Part shown: positions 37,404-51,125 of the stretch, piece after piece
Layout: each line of letters opens with the position of its first letter
How positions within the stretch are numbered: position 1 is the stretch's first letter
Source: Magicicada septendecula
Lineage: Eukaryota; Arthropoda; Insecta; Hemiptera; Cicadidae
Assembly (NCBI GenBank): GCA_034769895.1
Contig: CM068367.1
Location: 317,997,986-318,061,985 of the forward strand
DNA: 64,000 nucleotides
Direction of reading: 5' to 3'
The notes under the pieces: model-generated
Database searches by the model: none
What the model was told of the DNA's origin: nothing
The model's input: the letters and a program-made list of their open reading frames with translations, nothing else
Position numbers and translations under genes: made by a program

Positions 37404-40400
37404 TACTTTACTCTTGTTAAATCATAAAATGTTTCAGGTAAACTACCCCTTTCTCTTAACCGATCTTCTCCAAAATCAACAGACCTTCCGTCCTCAACAA
37501 TTCAGGGAAGCATGCAAAAAAATATTTGATTCTGTTTGAATGTGCGGCAGTTATCGTTCGTCATGTAAACATTTCTCTTGTTACAACATAAAATGTTGCA
37601 GGTAAACAACCCCTTTCCCTTATCCGATCTTCAGCAAAATCAATAGACCTTGAGCTCTCTGCAACTCAGGGTGTGCAAAACATTATTTGATTCTCATTGA
37701 ATTTTCGGCAGTTATCGTTCGTCATAAAAAAATTACGCTTTTTAAAACATAAAACGTTGCTGATAAACTACCCCTTCCATTAACCGATCTTCACCAACAC
37801 CAATACGTATTGAGAACTCTACAATACAGGGCTGTATGCAAAACATCATTTGATTCTGTTTGAATTTGCGGCTGTTATCGTTTACTATAGAAAAAAATTA
37901 CCTTTGATAAAAAACCGTTCCTGGTAAACTACCCCTTTCCCTTAACCGATCTTCACCAAAAACGACAGGTCTTAGGTACTCTACAATTGAGGCCTGTATG
38001 CAAACAATTATTTGATTCTGTTTGAATTTGCGGCTGTTATCGTTTGCCATATAAAACACCCTTGATAAAACATAAAACGTTGCTGGTAAACTACCCTATT
38101 CCATTAACCGATCTTCACCAAAAACAATAGGTCTTGAGAATTCTACAATTCAGGGGTGTATGAAAACATTAGTTGATTCTCTTTGAATTTACGGCATTTA
38201 TCGTTCGTCATAGAAAAAATACCCTTGTTAAAACATAAAGCGTTGCTGGTAAACTACCCCTTTCCCTTAACCGATCTTCAACAAAATCAACAGACCTTGA
38301 GTACTGTATAATTCAAAAAGGTATGCAGATGAGTAGTTGATTCTGTTTTAATGTACGGCAGTTATCGTTCGTCAAAAAAAAATTAACCTTGATAAAACAT
38401 AAAATGTTGCTGATAAACAATCCTATTCCCTTAACCGATCTTCACCAAAACCAACAGGTCTTGAAAACTCTACATTTCAGGGCTGTATGCAAAATATTAT
38501 ATGATTCTGTATGAATTTGCGTTTGTTATCATTTGCCATATAAAATACCCTAGATAAAACAAAAAACGTTACCGGTAAACTACCCCTTTCCCTTAACCGA
38601 TCTTCACCAAAAACAATTGGCCTTTAGTACTCAACAAAACAGGGCTGTATGCAAAAACGTATTTGATTCTGTATGAATTTGCGGCTCTTATGGTTTGCCA
38701 TAAGAAATACCCTTTTAAAACATAAAACGATGCTGGTAAACTACCCCTTTCCCTTAACCGATCTTCACCAACACCAATAGGTATTGAGAACTCTACAATA
38801 CAGGGCTGTATGCAAAACATCATTTGATTCTGTTTGAATTTGCGGCTGTTATCGTTTACCATAGAAAAAATTACCCTTGATAAAAAAGCGTTGGTGGTAA
38901 ACTACCCCTTTCCCTTAACCGACCTTCACCAAAAACGATAGGTCTTGAGAACTCTAAAATTCAGGGCTATATGTAAAATATTATTTGATTTTGTTTGAAT
39001 TTGCGGCTGTTATCGTTAGCCATACAAAATACCCTTGATAAAACAAATTCCTGGCCGGTAAACTACCCCTTTACCTTAAAGGATCTTCACCAAAAACAAT
39101 AGGTCTTTAGTACTGAAGAATTCAGGGCTGTATGCAAAAACGTATTTGATTCTGTTTGAATTTGCGGCTCTTATCGTTTGCCATAAAAAATACCCTTTTA
39201 AAACATAAAACGATGCTGGTAAACTACCCCTTTCCCTTAACCGATCTTCACCAACACCAATAGGTATTGAGAACTCTACAATACAGGGCTGTATGCAAAA
39301 CATCATTTGATTCTGTTTGAATTTGCGGCTGTTATCGTTTACCATAGAAAAAATTACCCTTGATAAAAAACCGTTGCTGGTAAACTACCCCTTTACCTTA
39401 AACGATCTTCACCAAAAACAATAGGTCTTTAGTACTGAAGAATTCAGGGCAGTATGCAAAAACGTATTTGATTCTGTTTGAATTTGCGGCTCTTATCGTT
39501 TGCCATAATAAATACACTTTTAAAACATAAAACGTTGCTGGTAAATTACCCCTTTCCCTTAACCGATCTTCACCAAAACTAAAAGGGCTTGAGAACTCTA
39601 CAAGTAAGGGCAGTATGCAAAACATTATTTGATTATGATTGAATTTGCGGCTGGTATCGTTTGCCATAAAAAATACCCTTGTTAAAACATAAAACGTTGC
39701 TGGTAAACTACCCCTTTACCTCAACCGATCTTTACCAAAATAAACATATCTTGAGAGCTCTATAATTCAGGGCCGTATGCGAAATATTATTTGATTCTGT
39801 TTGAATTTGCGGCTCTTATCGTTTGCCAAACAAACAAAATTACCCTTGATAAAAAAAAAAACCTTTGCCGGTAAACTACCCCTTTCCCTCAACCGATCTT
39901 CACCAAAAACAACAGGTCGCGAGTGCTCTATAAATCAGGGCTATATGCAAAAAAATATTTGATTCTGTTTGAATTTGCGGCTGTTTGAATTTGCGGATCT
40001 TATCGTTTGCCATAATAAATACACTTTTAAAACATAAAACGTTGCCGGTAAACTACCCCTTTACCTCAACCGATCTTTACCAAAATGAACATATCTTGAG
40101 AGCCTTATAATTCAGGGATGTATGCGAAATATTATTTTATTCTGTTTGAATTTGCTTCTCTTATCGTTTGCCAAACAAACAAAATTACCCTTGATAAAAA
40201 AAAAACCTTTGCCGGTAAACTACCCCTTTCCCTTAACCGACCTTCACCAAAAACGATAGGTCTTGAGAACTCTAAAATTCAGGGCTATATGTAAAATATT
40301 ATTTGATTTTGTTTGAATTTGCGGCTGTTATCGTTTACCATAGAAAAAAATTACCCTTGATAAAAAACCGTTCCTGGTAAACTACCCCTTTACCTTAAAC

Positions 40401-41311
40401 GATCTTCACCAAAAACAATAGGTCTTTAGTACTGAAGAATTCAGGGCTGTATGCAAAAACGTATTTGATTCTGTTTGAATTTGCGGCTCTTATCGTTTGC
40501 CATAATAAATACACTTTTAAAACATAAAACGTTGCTGGTAAACTACCCCTTTCCCTTAACCGATCTTCACCAAAACTCAAAGGGCTTGAGAACTCTACAA
40601 GTAAGGGCAGTATGCAAAACATTATTTGATTGTGTTTGAATTTGCGGCTGGTATCGTTTGCCATATAAAATACCCTTGTTAAAACATAAAACGTTGCCGG
40701 TAAACTACCCCTTTACCTTTACCAAAATAAACATATCTTGAGAGCTCTATAATTCAGGGCCGTATGCGAAATATTATTTGATTCTGTTTGAATTTGCGGC
40801 TCTTATCGTTTGCCAAACAAACAAAATTACCCTTGATAAAAAAAAAACCTTTGCCGGTAAACAACCCCTTTCCCTCAACCGATCTTCACAAAAAACAACA
40901 GGTCGCGAGTGCTCTATAAATCAGGGCTGTATGCAAAAAAATATTTGATTCTGTTTGAATTTGCGGCTCTTATCGTTTGCCATAATAAATACACTTTTTA
41001 AACATAAAACGTTGCCGGTAAACTACCCTTTTACCTCAACCGATCTTTACCAAAATGAACATATCCTGAGAGCTCTATAATTCAGGGCCGTATGCGAAAT
41101 ATTATTTGATTCTGTTTGAATTTGCGGCTCTTATCGTTTGCCAAACAAACAAAATTACCCTTGATAAAAAAGAAACCTTTGCCGGTAAACTACCCCTTTT
41201 CCTCAACCGATCTTCACCAAAAACAACAGGTCGCGAGTGCTCTAAAAATAAGGCGATATGCAAAAAAATATTTGATTCTGTTTGAATTTGCGGCTGTTAT
41301 GGTTTGCCATA
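36756..41311 (+). repeat. Array B HOR copy B4
   Basis: 4,556-bp unit. Its insert is of the B2/B3 type, but the two-monomer segment is present (around 39,180-39,500). Like B1 it lacks the 16-bp duplication at ~40,947. A transitional unit between the short units and the alternating B5-B9 block. Confidence 0.9.
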
Positions 41312-41967
41312 GGAAAAACATCTACAGACACTCAGACAGACACACAGACAGACACACAGACACACAGACACACACACACAGACACTTTTCGAAAAATGAC
41401 TTTTTTTCATGTATTGAGTGTAGTACAATCAGAATCTGCAATAATCTAGAACACGATTTTTTTTGCCATCACCATACTGCCATTTTCTAAAGGAACATGG
41501 AAGTAATATCGGTATGGAGAACCATACGTGACTTCCATGTTCTAAGATTTATATTTAAAATCATATTCGAAATGAAATATTACCATAGAAACTACTTCTT
41601 TCTACTTATTGCTTCAGCGTTACCCACAATACTGTGGTCACTATCGTATACCACCTCACGTTTTAGCACTCGATTTTCACCGATGATGGCAGTCGATGGC
41701 ACTGCCGAAAAGTCTTGTTTTGCAGATAACATTGGGGTACGGCTAAACAGCCCGGGAAGGTATTTTAACAAAGAACTACTTCTTTGTTGCCGATAACTTA
41801 GTACACATATAAAAATTCTCCCCTCCACCTTCAACTATAATTTTTTATAATAGAAAATTACCCCCACCCCGTTCACCTAACTTCTTCATTTATAGATATT
41901 TCATCTACGTTTCTACAGTGGATTACTATGAGCTTCTTATCAGGATACTTTATTTATAAAAATTAAG
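41312..41967 (+). repeat. Non-satellite insert, array B copy 5
   Basis: 656 bp; the microsatellite (41,325-41,385) is 8 bp longer than in copies 2-4. Private substitution TTTTAGCACTCG (~41,662). Open 99-codon frame at 41,497-41,796. Confidence 0.9.
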
Positions 41968-44900
41968 TACTTTACTCTTGTTAAATCATAAAATGTTTCA
42001 GGTAAACTACCCCTTTCTCTTAACCGATCTTCTCCAAAATCAACAGACCTTCCGTCCTCAACAATTCAGGGAAGCATGCAAAAAAATATTTGATTCTGTT
42101 TGAATGTGCGGCAGTTATCGTTCGTCATGGAAACATTTCTCTTGTTACAACATAAAATGTTGCAGGTAAACAACCCCTTTCCCTTATCCGATCTTCAGCA
42201 AAATCAATAGACCTTGAGCTCTCTGCAACTCAGGGTGTGCAAAACATTATTTGGTTCTCATTGAATTTTCGGCAGTTATCGTTCGTCATAAAAAATTACC
42301 CTTTTTAAAACATAAAACGTTGCTGATAAACTACCCCTTCCATTAACCGATCTTCACCAACACCAATACGTATTGAGAACTCTACAATACAGGGCTGTAT
42401 GCAAAACATCATTTGATTCTGTTTGAATTTGCGGCTGTTATCGTTTACTATAGAAAAAAATTACCTTTGATAAAAAACCGTTCCTGGTAAACTACCCCTT
42501 TCCCTTAACCGATCTTCACCAAAAACGACAGGTCTTAGGTACTCTACAATTGAGGCCTGTATGCAAACAATTATTTGATTCTGTTTGAATTTGCGGCTGT
42601 TATCGTTTGCCATAGAAAACACCCTTGATAAAACATAAAACGTTGCTGGTAAACTACCCTATTCCATTAACCGATCTTCACCAAAAACAATAGGTCTTGA
42701 GAATTCTACAATTCAGGGGTGTATGAAAACATTAGTTGATTCTCTTTGAATTTACGGCATTTATCGTTCGTCATAGAAAAAATACCCTTGTTAAAACATA
42801 AAGCGTTGTTGGTAAACTACCCCTTTCCCTTAACCGATCTTCAACAAAATCAACAGACCTTGAGTACTGTATAATTCAAAAAGGTATGCAGATGAGTAGT
42901 TGATTCTGTTTTAATGTACGGCAGTTATCGTTCGTCAAAAAAAAATTAACCTTGATAAAACATAAAATGTTGCTGATAAACAATCCTGTTCCCTTAACCG
43001 ATCTTCACCAAAACCAACAGGTCTTGAAAACTCTACATTTCAGGGCTGTATGCAAAATATTATATGATTCTGTATGAATTTGCGGTTGTTATCATTTGCC
43101 ATATAAAATACCCTAGATAAAACAAAAAACGTTTCTGGTAAACTACCCCTTTCCCTTAACCGATCTTCACCAAAAACAATTGGTCTTTAGTACTCAACAA
43201 AACAGGGCTGTATGCAAAAACGTATTTGATTCTGTATGAATTTGCGGCTCTTATGGTTTGCCATAAGAAATACCCTTTTAAAACATAAAACGATGCTGGT
43301 AAGCTACCCCTTTCCCTTAACCGATCTTCACCAACACCAATAGGTATTGAGAACTCTACAATACAGGGCTGTATGCAAAACATCATTTGATTCTGTTTGA
43401 ATTTGCGGCTGTTATCGTTTACCATAGAAAAAATTACCCTTGACAAAAAAGCGTTGCTGGTAAACTACCCCTTTCCCTTAACCGACCTTCACCAAAAACG
43501 ATAGGTCTTGAGAACTCTAAAATTTAGGGCTGTATGTAAAATATTATTTGATTTTGTTTGAATTTGCGGCTGTTATCGTTTACCATAAAAAAAAAATTAC
43601 CCTTGATAAAAAACCGTTGCTGGTAAACTACCCCTTTACCTTAAACGATCTTCACCAAAAACAATAGGTCTTTAGTACTGAAGAATTCAGGGCTGTATGC
43701 AAAAACGTATTTGATTCTGTTTGAATTTGCGGCTCTTATCGTTTGCCATAAAAAATACCCTTTTAAAACATAAAACGATGCTGGTAAACTACCCCTTTCC
43801 CTTAACCGATCTTCACCAACACCAATAGGTATTGAGAACTCTACAATACAGGGCTGTATGCAAAACATCATTTGATTCTGTTTGAATTTGCGGCTGTTAT
43901 CGTTTACCATAGAAAAAATTACCCTTGATAAAAAACCGTTGCTGGTAAACTACCCCTTTACCTTAAACGATCTTCACCAAAAACAATAGGTCTTTAGTAC
44001 TGAAGAATTCAGGGCAGTATGCAAAAACGTATTTGATTCTGTTTGAATTTGCGGCTCTTATCGTTTGCCATAATAAATACACTTTTAAAACATAAAACGT
44101 TGCTGGTAAATTACCCCTTTCCCTTAACCGATCTTCACCAAAACTAAAAGGGCTTGAGAACTCTACAAGTAAGGGCAGTATGCAAAACATTATTTGATTA
44201 TGATTGAATTTGCGGCTGGTATCGTTTGCCATAAAAAATACCCTTGTTAAAACATAAAACGTTGCTGGTAAACTACCCCTTTACCTCAACCGATCTTTAC
44301 CAAAATAAACATATCTTGAGAGCTCTATAATTCAGGGCCGTATGCGAAATATTATTTGATTCTGTTTGAATTTGCGGCTCTTATCGTTTGCCAAACAAAC
44401 AAAATTACCCTTGATAAAAAAAAAAACCTTTGCCGGTAAACTACCCCTTTCCCTCAACCGATCTTCACCAAAAACAACAGGTCGCGAGTGCTCTATAAAT
44501 CAGGGCTATATGCAAAAAAATATTTGATTCTGTTTGAATTTGCGGCTGTTTGAATTTGCGGATCTTATCGTTTGCCATAATAAATACACTTTTAAAACAT
44601 AAAACGTTGCCGGTAAACTACCCCTTTACCTCAACCGATCTTTACCAAAATGAACATATCTTGAGAGCCTTATAATTCAGGGATGTATGCGAAATATTAT
44701 TTTATTCTGTTTGAATTTGCTTCTCTTATCGTTTGCCAAACAAACAAAATTACCCTTGATAAAAAAAAAACCTTTGCCGGTAAACTACCCCTTTCCCTTA
44801 ACCGACCTTCACCAAAAACGATAGGTCTTGAGAACTCTAAAATTCAGGGCCATATGTAAAATATTATTTGATTTTGTTTGAATTTGCGGCTGTTATCGTT

Positions 44901-45892
44901 TACCATAGAAAAAAATTACCCTTGATAAAAAACCGTTCCTGGTAAACTACCCCTTTACCTTAAACGATCTTCACCAAAAACAATAGGTCTTTAGTACTGA
45001 AGAATTCAGGGCTGTATGCAAAAACGTATTTGATTCTGTTTGAATTTGCGGCTCTTATCGTTTGCCATAATAAATACACTTTTAAAACATAAAACGTTGC
45101 TGGTAAACTACCCCTTTCCCTTAACCGATCTTCACCAAAACTCAAAGGGCTTGAGAACTCTACAAGTAAGGGCAGTATGCAAAACATTATTTGATTGTGT
45201 TTGAATTTGCGGCTGGTATCGTTTGCCATATAAAATACCCTTGTTAAAACATAAAACGTTGCCGGTAAACTACCCCTTTACCTTTACCAAAATAAACATA
45301 TCTTGAGAGCTCTATAATTCAGGGCCGTATGCGAAATATTATTTGATTCTGTTTGAATTTGCGGCTCTTATCGTTTGCCAAACAAACAAAATTACCCTTG
45401 ATAAAAAAAAAACCTTTGCCGGTAAACAACCCCTTTCCCTCAACCGATCTTCACAAAAAACAACAGGTCGCGAGTGCTCTATAAATCAGGGCTGTATGCA
45501 AAAAAATATTTGATTCTGTTTGAATTTGCGGCTGTTTGAATTTGCGGCTCTTATCGTTTGCCATAATAAATACACTTTTTAAACATAAAACGTTGCCAGT
45601 AAACTACCCTTTTACCTCAACCGATCTTTACCAAAATGAACATATCCTGAGAGCTCTATAATTCAGGGCCGTATGCGAAATATTATTTGATTCTGTTTGA
45701 ATTTGCGGCTCTTATCGTTTGCCAAACAAACAAAATTACCCTTGATAAAAAAGAAACCTTTGCCGGTAAACTACCCCTTTTCCTCAACCGATCTTCACCA
45801 AAAACAACAGGTCGCGAGTGCTCTAAAAATAAGGCGATATGCAAAAAAATATTTGATTCTGAGTGAATTTGCGGCTGTTATGGTTTGCCATA
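41312..45892 (+). repeat. Array B HOR copy B5 (dimer class I)
   Basis: 4,581-bp unit. Class I markers: ATTGGGGTACGG in the insert, CATGGAAACATTT (~42,126), TATTTGGTTCTC (~42,249), GCGTTGTTGG (~42,803), AATCCTGTTCCC (~42,984), GGTAAGCTACC (~43,297), CTTGACAAAAAAGCG (~43,440), GGGCCATATG (~44,848) and GATTCTGAGTG (~45,855). Confidence 0.92.
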
Positions 45893-46548
45893 GGAAAAAC
45901 ATCTACAGACACTCAGACAGACACACAGACAGACACACAGACACACAGACACACACACACAGACACTTTTCGAAAAATGACTTTTTTTCATGTATTGAGT
46001 GTAGTACAATCAGAATCTGCAATAATCTAGAACACGATTTTTTTTGCCATCACCATACTGCCATTTTCTAAAGGAACATGGAAGTAATATCGGTATGGAG
46101 AACCATACGTGACTTCCATGTTCTAAGATTTATATTTAAAATCATATTCGAAATGAAATATTACCATAGAAACTACTTCTTTCTACTTATTGCTTCAGCG
46201 TTACCCACAATACTGTGGTCACTATCGTATACCACCTCACGTTTTCGCACTCGATTTTCACCGATGATGGCAGTCGATGCCACTGCCGAAAAGTCTTGTT
46301 TTGCAGATAACATTGGAGTCCGGCTAAACAGCCCGGGAAGGTATTTTAACAAAGAACTACTTCTTTGTTGCCGATAACTTAGTACACATATAACAATTCT
46401 CCCCTCCACCTTCAACTATAATTTTTTATAATAGAAAATTACCCCCACCCCGTTCACCTAACTTCTTCATTTATAGATATTTCATCTACGTTTCTACAGT
46501 GGATTACTATGAGCTTCTTATCAGGATACTTTATTTATAAAAATTAAG
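45893..46548 (+). repeat. Non-satellite insert, array B copy 6
   Basis: 656 bp; microsatellite 45,906-45,966. Carries the class II change GATGCCACTGCC and a private GGAGTCCGG. Open 99-codon frame at 46,078-46,377. Confidence 0.9.
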
Positions 46549-49500
46549 TACTTTACTCTTGTTAAATCATAAAATGTTTCAGGTAAACTACCCCTTTCTC
46601 TTAACCGATCTTCTCCAAAATCAACAGACCTTCCGTCCTCAACAATTCAGGGAAGCATGCAAAAAAATATTTGATTCTGTTTGAATGTGCGGCAGTTATC
46701 GTTCGTCATGTAAACATTTCTCTTGTTACAACATAAAATGTTGCAGGTAAACAACCCCTTTCCCTTATCCGATCTTCAGCAAAATCAATAGACCTTGAGC
46801 TCTCTGCAACTCAGGGTGTGCAAAACATTCTTTGATTCTCATTGAATTTTCGGCAGTTATCGTTCGTCATAAAAAAATTACCCTTTTTAAAACATAAAAC
46901 GTTGCTGATAAACTACCCCTTCCATTAACCGATCTTCACCAACACCAATACGTATTGAGAACTCTACAATACAGGGCTGTATGCAAAACATCATTTGATT
47001 CTGTTTGAATTTGCGGCTGTTATCGTTTACTATAGAAAAAAATTACCTTTGATAAAAAACCGTTCCTGGTAAACTACCCCTTTCCCTTAACCGATCTTCA
47101 CCAAAAACGACAGGTCTTAGGTACTCTACAATTGAGGCCTGTATGCAAACAATTATTTGATTCTGTTTGAATTTGCGGCTGTTATCGTTTGCCATATAAA
47201 ACACCCTTGATAAAACATAAAACGTTGCTGGTAAACTACCCTATTCCATTAACCGATCTTCACCAAAAACAATAGGTCTTGAGAATTCTACAATTCAGGG
47301 GTGTATGAAAACATTAGTTGATTCTCTTTGAATTTACGGCATTTATCGTTCGTCATAGAAAAAATACCCTTGTTAAAACATAAAGCGTTGCTGGTAAACT
47401 ACCCCTTTCCCTTAACCGATCTTCAACAAAATCAACAGACCTTGAGTACTGTATAATTCAAAAAGGTATGCAGATGAGTAGTTGATTCTGTTTTAATGTA
47501 CGGCAGTTATCGTTCGTCAAAAGAAAATTAACCTTGATAAAACATAAAATGTTGCTGATAAACAATCCTATTCCCTTAACCGATCTTCACCAAAACCAAC
47601 AGGTCTTGAAAACTCTACATTTCAGGGCTGTATGCAAAATATTATATGATTCTGTATGAATTTGCGGTTGTTATCATTTGCCATATAAAATACCCTAGAT
47701 AAAACAAAAAACGTTTCCGGTAAACTACCCCTTTCCCTTAACCGATCTTCACCAAAAACAATTGGTCTTTAGTACTCAACAAAACAGGGCTGTATGCAAA
47801 AACGTATTTGATTCTGTATGAATTTGCGGCTCTTATGGTTTGCCATAAGAAATACCCTTTTAAAACATAAAACGATGCTGGTAAACTACCCCTTTCCCTT
47901 AACCGATCTTCACCAACACCAATAGGTATTGAGAACTCTACAATACAGGGCTGTATGCAAAACATCATTTGATTCTGTTTGAATTTGCGGCTGTTATCGT
48001 TTACCATAGAAAAAATTACCCTTGATAAAAAAGCGTTGGTGGTAAACTACCCCTTTCCCTTAACCGACCTTCACCAAAAACGATAGGTCTTGAGAACTCT
48101 AAAATTCAGGGCTATATGTAAAATATTATTTGATTTTGTTTGAATTTGCGGCTGTTATCGTTAGCCATACAAAATACCCTTGATAAAACAAATTCCTGGC
48201 CGGTAAACTACCCCTTTACCTTAAAGGATCTTCACCAAAAACAATAGGTCTTTAGTACTGAAGAATTCAGGGCTGTATGCAAAAACGTATTTGATTCTGT
48301 TTGAATTTGCGGCTCTTATCGTTTGCCATAAAAAATACCCTTTTAAAACATAAAACGATACTGGTAAACTACCCCTTTCCCTTAACCGATCTTCACCAAC
48401 ACCAATAGGTATTGAGAACTCTACAATACAGGGCTGTATGCAAAACATCATTTGATTCTGTTTGAATTTGCGGCTGTTATCGTTTACCATAGAAAAATTA
48501 CCCTTGATAAAAAACCGTTGCTGGTAAACTACCCCTTTACCTTAAACGATCTTCACCAAAAACAATAGGTCTTTAGTACTGAAGAATTCAGGGCAGTATG
48601 CAAAAACGTATTTGATTCTGTTTGAATTTGCGGCTCTTATCGTTTGCCATAATAAATACACTTTTAAAACATAAAACGTTGCTGGTAAATTACCCCTTTC
48701 CCTTAACCGATCTTCACCAAAACTAAAAGGGCTTGAGAACTCTACAAGTAAGGGCAGTATGCAAAACATTATTTGATTATGATTGAATTTGCGACTGGTA
48801 TCGTTTGCCATAAAAAATACCCTTGTTAAAACATAAAACGTTGCTGGTAAACTACCCCTTTACCTCAACCGATCTTTACCAAAATAAACATATCTTGAGA
48901 GCTCTATAATTCAGGGCCGTATGCGAAATATTATTTGATTCTGTTTGAATTTGCGGCTCTTATCGTTTGCCAAACAAACAAAATTACCCTTGATAAAAAA
49001 AAAACCTTTGCCGGTAAACTACCCCTTTCCCTCAACCGATCTTCACCAAAAACAACAGGTCGCGAGTGCTCTATAAATCAGGGCTATATGCAAAAAAATA
49101 TTTGATTCTGTTTGAATTTGCGGCTGTTTGAATTTGCGGATCTTATCGTTTGCCATAATAAATACACTTTTAAAACATAAAACGTTGCCGGTAAACTACC
49201 CCTTTACCTCAACCGATCTTTACGAAAATGAACATATCTTGAGAGCCTTATAATTCAGGGATGTATGCGAAATATTATTTTATTCTGTTTGAATTTGCTT
49301 CTCTTATCGTTTGCCAAACAAACAAAATTACCCTTGATAAAAAAAAAACCTTTGCCGGTAAACTACCCCTTTCCCTTAACCGACCTTCACCAAAAACGAT
49401 AGGTCTTGAGAACTCTAAAATTCAGGGCTATATGTAAAATATTATTTGATTTTGTTTGAATTTGCGGCTGTTATCGTTTACCATAGAAAAAAATTACCCT

Positions 49501-50470
49501 TGATAAAAAACCGTTCCTGGTAAACAACCCCTTTGCCTTAAACGATCTTCACCAAAAACAATAGGTCTTTAGTACTGAAGAATTCAGGGCTGTATGCAAA
49601 AACGTATTTGATTCTGTTTGAATTTGCGGCTCTTATCGTTTGCCATAATAAATACACTTTTAAAACATAAAACGTTGCTGGTAAACTACCCCTTTCCCTT
49701 AACCGATCTTCACCAAAACTCAAAGGGCTTGAGAACTCTACAAGTAAGGGCAGTATGCAAAACATTATTTGATTGTGTTTGAATTTGCGGCTGGTATCGT
49801 TTGCCATATAAAATACCCTTGTTAAAACATAAAACGTTGCCGGTAAACTACCCCTTTACCTTTACCAAAATAAACATATCTTGAGAGCTCTATAATTCAG
49901 GGCCGTATGCGAAATATTATTTGATTCTGTTTGAATTTGCGGCTCTTATCGTTTGCCAAACAAACAAAATTACCCTTGATAAAAAAAAAACCTTTGCCGG
50001 TAAACAACCCCTTTCCCTCAACCGATCTTCACAAAAAACAACAGGTCGCGAGTGCTCTATAAATCAGGGCTGTATGCAAAAAAATATTTGATTCTGTTTG
50101 AATTTGCGGCTGTTTGAATTTGCGGCTCTTATCGTTTGCCATAATAAATACACTTTTTAAACATAAAACGTTGCCGGTAAACTACCCTTTTACCTCAACC
50201 GATCTTTACCAAAATGAACATATCCTGAGAGCTCTATAATTCAGGGCCGTATGCGAAATATTATTTGATTCTGTTTGAATTTGCGGCTCTTATCGTTTGC
50301 CAAACAAACAAAATTACCCTTGATAAAAAAGAAACCTTTGCCGGTAAACTACCCCTTTTCCTCAACCGATCTTCACCAAAAACAACAGGTCGCGAGTGCT
50401 CTAAAAATAAGGCGATATGCAAAAAAATATTTGATTCTGTTTGAATTTGCGGCTGTTATGGTTTGCCATA
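45893..50470 (+). repeat. Array B HOR copy B6 (dimer class II)
   Basis: 4,578-bp unit. Class II markers: GATGCCACTGCC (~46,277), CATGTAAAC (~46,708), CATTCTTTGATTC (~46,827), GCGTTGCTGG (~47,387), GTCAAAAGAAAATT (~47,517), AATCCTATTCCC (~47,564), GCGTTGGTGG (~48,032) and TTAGCCATAC (~48,161). Confidence 0.92.
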
Positions 50471-51125
50471 TGAAAAACATCTACAGACACTCAGACAGAC
50501 ACACAGACAGACACACAGACACACAGACACACACACACAGACACTTTTCGAAAAATGACTTTTTTTCATGTATTGAGTGTAGTACAATCAGAATCTGCAA
50601 TAATCTAGAACACGATTTTTTTTGCCATCACCATACTGCCATTTTCTAAAGGAACATGGAAGTAATATCGGTATGGAGAACCATACGTGACTTCCATGTT
50701 CTAAGATTTATATTTAAAATCATATTCGAAATGAAATATTACCATAGAAACTACTTCTTTCTACTTATTGCTTCAGCGTTACCCACAATACTGTGGTCAC
50801 TATCGTATACCACCTCACGTTTTCGCACTCGATTTTCACCGATGATGGCAGTCGATGGCACTGCCGAAAAGTCTTGTTTTGCAGATAACATTGGGGTACG
50901 GCTAAACAGCCCGGGAAGGTATTTTAACAAAGAACTACTTCTTTGTTGCCGATAACTTAGTACACATATAAAAATTCTCCCCTCCACCTTCAACTATAAT
51001 TTTTTATAATAGAAAATACCCCCACCCCGTTCACCTAACTTCTTCATTTATAGATATTTCATCTACGTTTCTACAGTGGATTACTATGAGCTTCTTATCA
51101 GGATACTTTATTTATAAAAATTAAG
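50471..51125 (+). repeat. Non-satellite insert, array B copy 7
   Basis: 655 bp; microsatellite 50,484-50,544. The left junction reads CCATATGAAAAAC instead of CCATAGGAAAAAC. Open 99-codon frame at 50,656-50,955. Confidence 0.9.
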